Shown here: positions 6,006 to 6,866 of the stretch, in pieces
Layout of the letters: every line of letters begins with the position of its first letter
How positions within the stretch are numbered: the stretch's first letter is position 1
NCBI GenBank assembly: GCA_946478675.1
Contig: CAMLEF010000254.1
Location: 1-6,866 of the forward strand
Length of the DNA stretch: 6,866 bases
Direction of reading: 5' to 3'
Origin: an uncultured Flavobacteriales bacterium
Lineage (GTDB): Bacteria > Bacteroidota > Bacteroidia > Palsa-965
The notes under the pieces: generated by a model
The model's database searches: none
What the model saw: only the letters and a program-made list of their open reading frames with translations
What the model was told of the DNA's origin: nothing
Made by a program: the position numbers and the translations under genes

Positions 6006-6866
6006 TTGAAACTTAAAGCACTTATTACCCTACTGCTCCTGTCGCTGACAGTTCACAGTTTTGCGCAGCTTACCGTGAACGCCGGCAATAACACCCAGAT
6101 CTGCCCGGGAAGCTCTTACACACTCGGCGGAACTCCCACAGCAAGCGGCGGAACAGCACCGTACACCTACGCGTGGTCACCGTCCAACAACATCAGCAGC
6201 ACCACGGCCTCCAACCCGATCGCCACACCGACCGTACCCACGTGGTACTACGTGACCGTGACCGACGCAGCCGGCAACTCCGCTTATGATTCCGTCGGCG
6301 TCGACATCAACCCGATGTACCTCTACAATGCCGGGCAGGACACCGACATCTGCATCGACGCAACAGTTACGCTGGGCAGCCCGTACAACAGCACCAACGG
6401 CGGCGTCACGTATCTCTGGACGCCTTCCACCGACCTCGACAACCCAACACTTCCGAACCCGACCTCCAGCACCACCGCGACCATCACGTACTCCGTACTG
6501 ATCAGTTCGCCGAGCTGCCCGAGCAAATCGTCCGACATCAAGGTGACCGTGCATGAACTTCCCGTAGTCGACGCGTGCTGCTACACCGTGATCCACGAAG
6601 GACAAACCGCCACGCTTTCTGCAACGGGCGCGACATTCTACAACTGGGGCGGCGGCAACGGCAACGACATTTCCAATACCTACGGCAATCCCACCACAGT
6701 AGAACCGGTCGTTACGACGCAGTACGTGCTCTACGGAATGGATCAATACGGTTGCGCCGGCTGGGACACGGTGACGGTGGAAGTCATTCCCGACAGCTCG
6801 CTGCAATTCTACAATACCTTTTCACCCAACAACGACGGCATCAACGATTTCTTCTACATCGGCAAC
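6006..6866 (+). CDS. Exported PKD-repeat protein with gliding-motility C-terminal domain, 3'-truncated by window
   Basis: The open frame runs 287 codons to the window edge without a stop. TTG at 6006 is the chosen start: it begins a clean Sec signal peptide (MKLKALITLLLLSL..., cleavage after A20, FAQ|LTV). The only other nearby in-frame candidate, TTG at 5985, lies in the promoter box, and no in-frame ATG precedes it. Three Ig-like PKD-type modules follow, each with a central Trp in a Y/F-x-W context: about 21-103 (W57, YTYAWSPS), 104-185 (W138, YLWTPST) and 186-262 (W214, FYNWGGG), at intervals of 81 and 76 residues. Each module ends in a strand of the type YYVTVTD or VTVEV. At residue 272 the CHU_C/T9SS type B signature FSPNNDGINDFF begins; such domains are normally about 80-90 residues, so the gene probably ends soon after the window. 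The family is found on gliding and non-gliding Bacteroidota alike. It indicates export by the T9SS and does not prove motility. Ligand or function is unknown. Confidence 0.88.
   Translation, partial: MKLKALITLLLLSLTVHSFAQLTVNAGNNTQICPGSSYTLGGTPTASGGTAPYTYAWSPSNNISSTTASNPIATPTVPTWYYVTVTDAAGNSAYDSVGVDINPMYLYNAGQDTDICIDATVTLGSPYNSTNGGVTYLWTPSTDLDNPTLPNPTSSTTATITYSVLISSPSCPSKSSDIKVTVHELPVVDACCYTVIHEGQTATLSATGATFYNWGGGNGNDISNTYGNPTTVEPVVTTQYVLYGMDQYGCAGWDTVTVEVIPDSSLQFYNTFSPNNDGINDFFYIGN

Noticed and set aside
6177..6806. Reverse-strand open frame of 209 codons opposite the PKD modules
   Set aside because: The + strand frame has a signal peptide, three PKD-like modules and a CHU_C motif. The reverse product shows no domain.

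Overview
The window reads as chromosome of a member of the Bacteroidota. Three things support this: proteins carrying type IX secretion (T9SS) C-terminal signals and a gliding-motility-associated (CHU_C) domain, promoter boxes of the TAnnTTTG type used by the Bacteroidota primary sigma factor, and start codons without clear Shine-Dalgarno sequences. No mobile element, CRISPR array, tRNA or rRNA is visible. The genus cannot be told from the sequence.

Layout, all genes on the + strand. (1) 25-645: 3' part of ftsK, the DNA translocase, holding the end of the motor domain and the DNA-reading gamma winged helix. It is followed by a strong hairpin terminator (648-710). (2) 834-1574: lolA-type periplasmic lipoprotein carrier with its own promoter (-7 box at 782-789), a 16-bp perfect palindrome at its stop codon and a second terminator (1594-1627). 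(3) 1778-2173: a small exported protein of unknown function, preceded by a plausible promoter. (4) 2218-5826: a 1202-residue secreted modular protein with three PPC-like repeats, a fourth related domain, a long beta-rich stretch, a fibronectin-like module and a T9SS type A sorting domain. It starts 44 bases after gene 3 with no terminator or recognisable promoter between, so the two are probably co-transcribed. A third terminator follows (5846-5875). (5) 6006-6866: the start of another exported protein, initiated at TTG, with three PKD-like Ig modules and the opening of a CHU_C (T9SS type B) domain. It runs off the window end.

The left part is conserved housekeeping: ftsK next to lolA is an arrangement also found in Proteobacteria such as E. 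coli. The right part is accessory cell-surface material: two large proteins exported by Sec to the periplasm and then moved across the outer membrane by the T9SS, with one type A and one type B signal.

Nothing here amounts to a clearly new system. The items most worth a second look are the abrupt loss of ftsK homology at base 25 and the unidentified small exported protein paired with the giant T9SS substrate.
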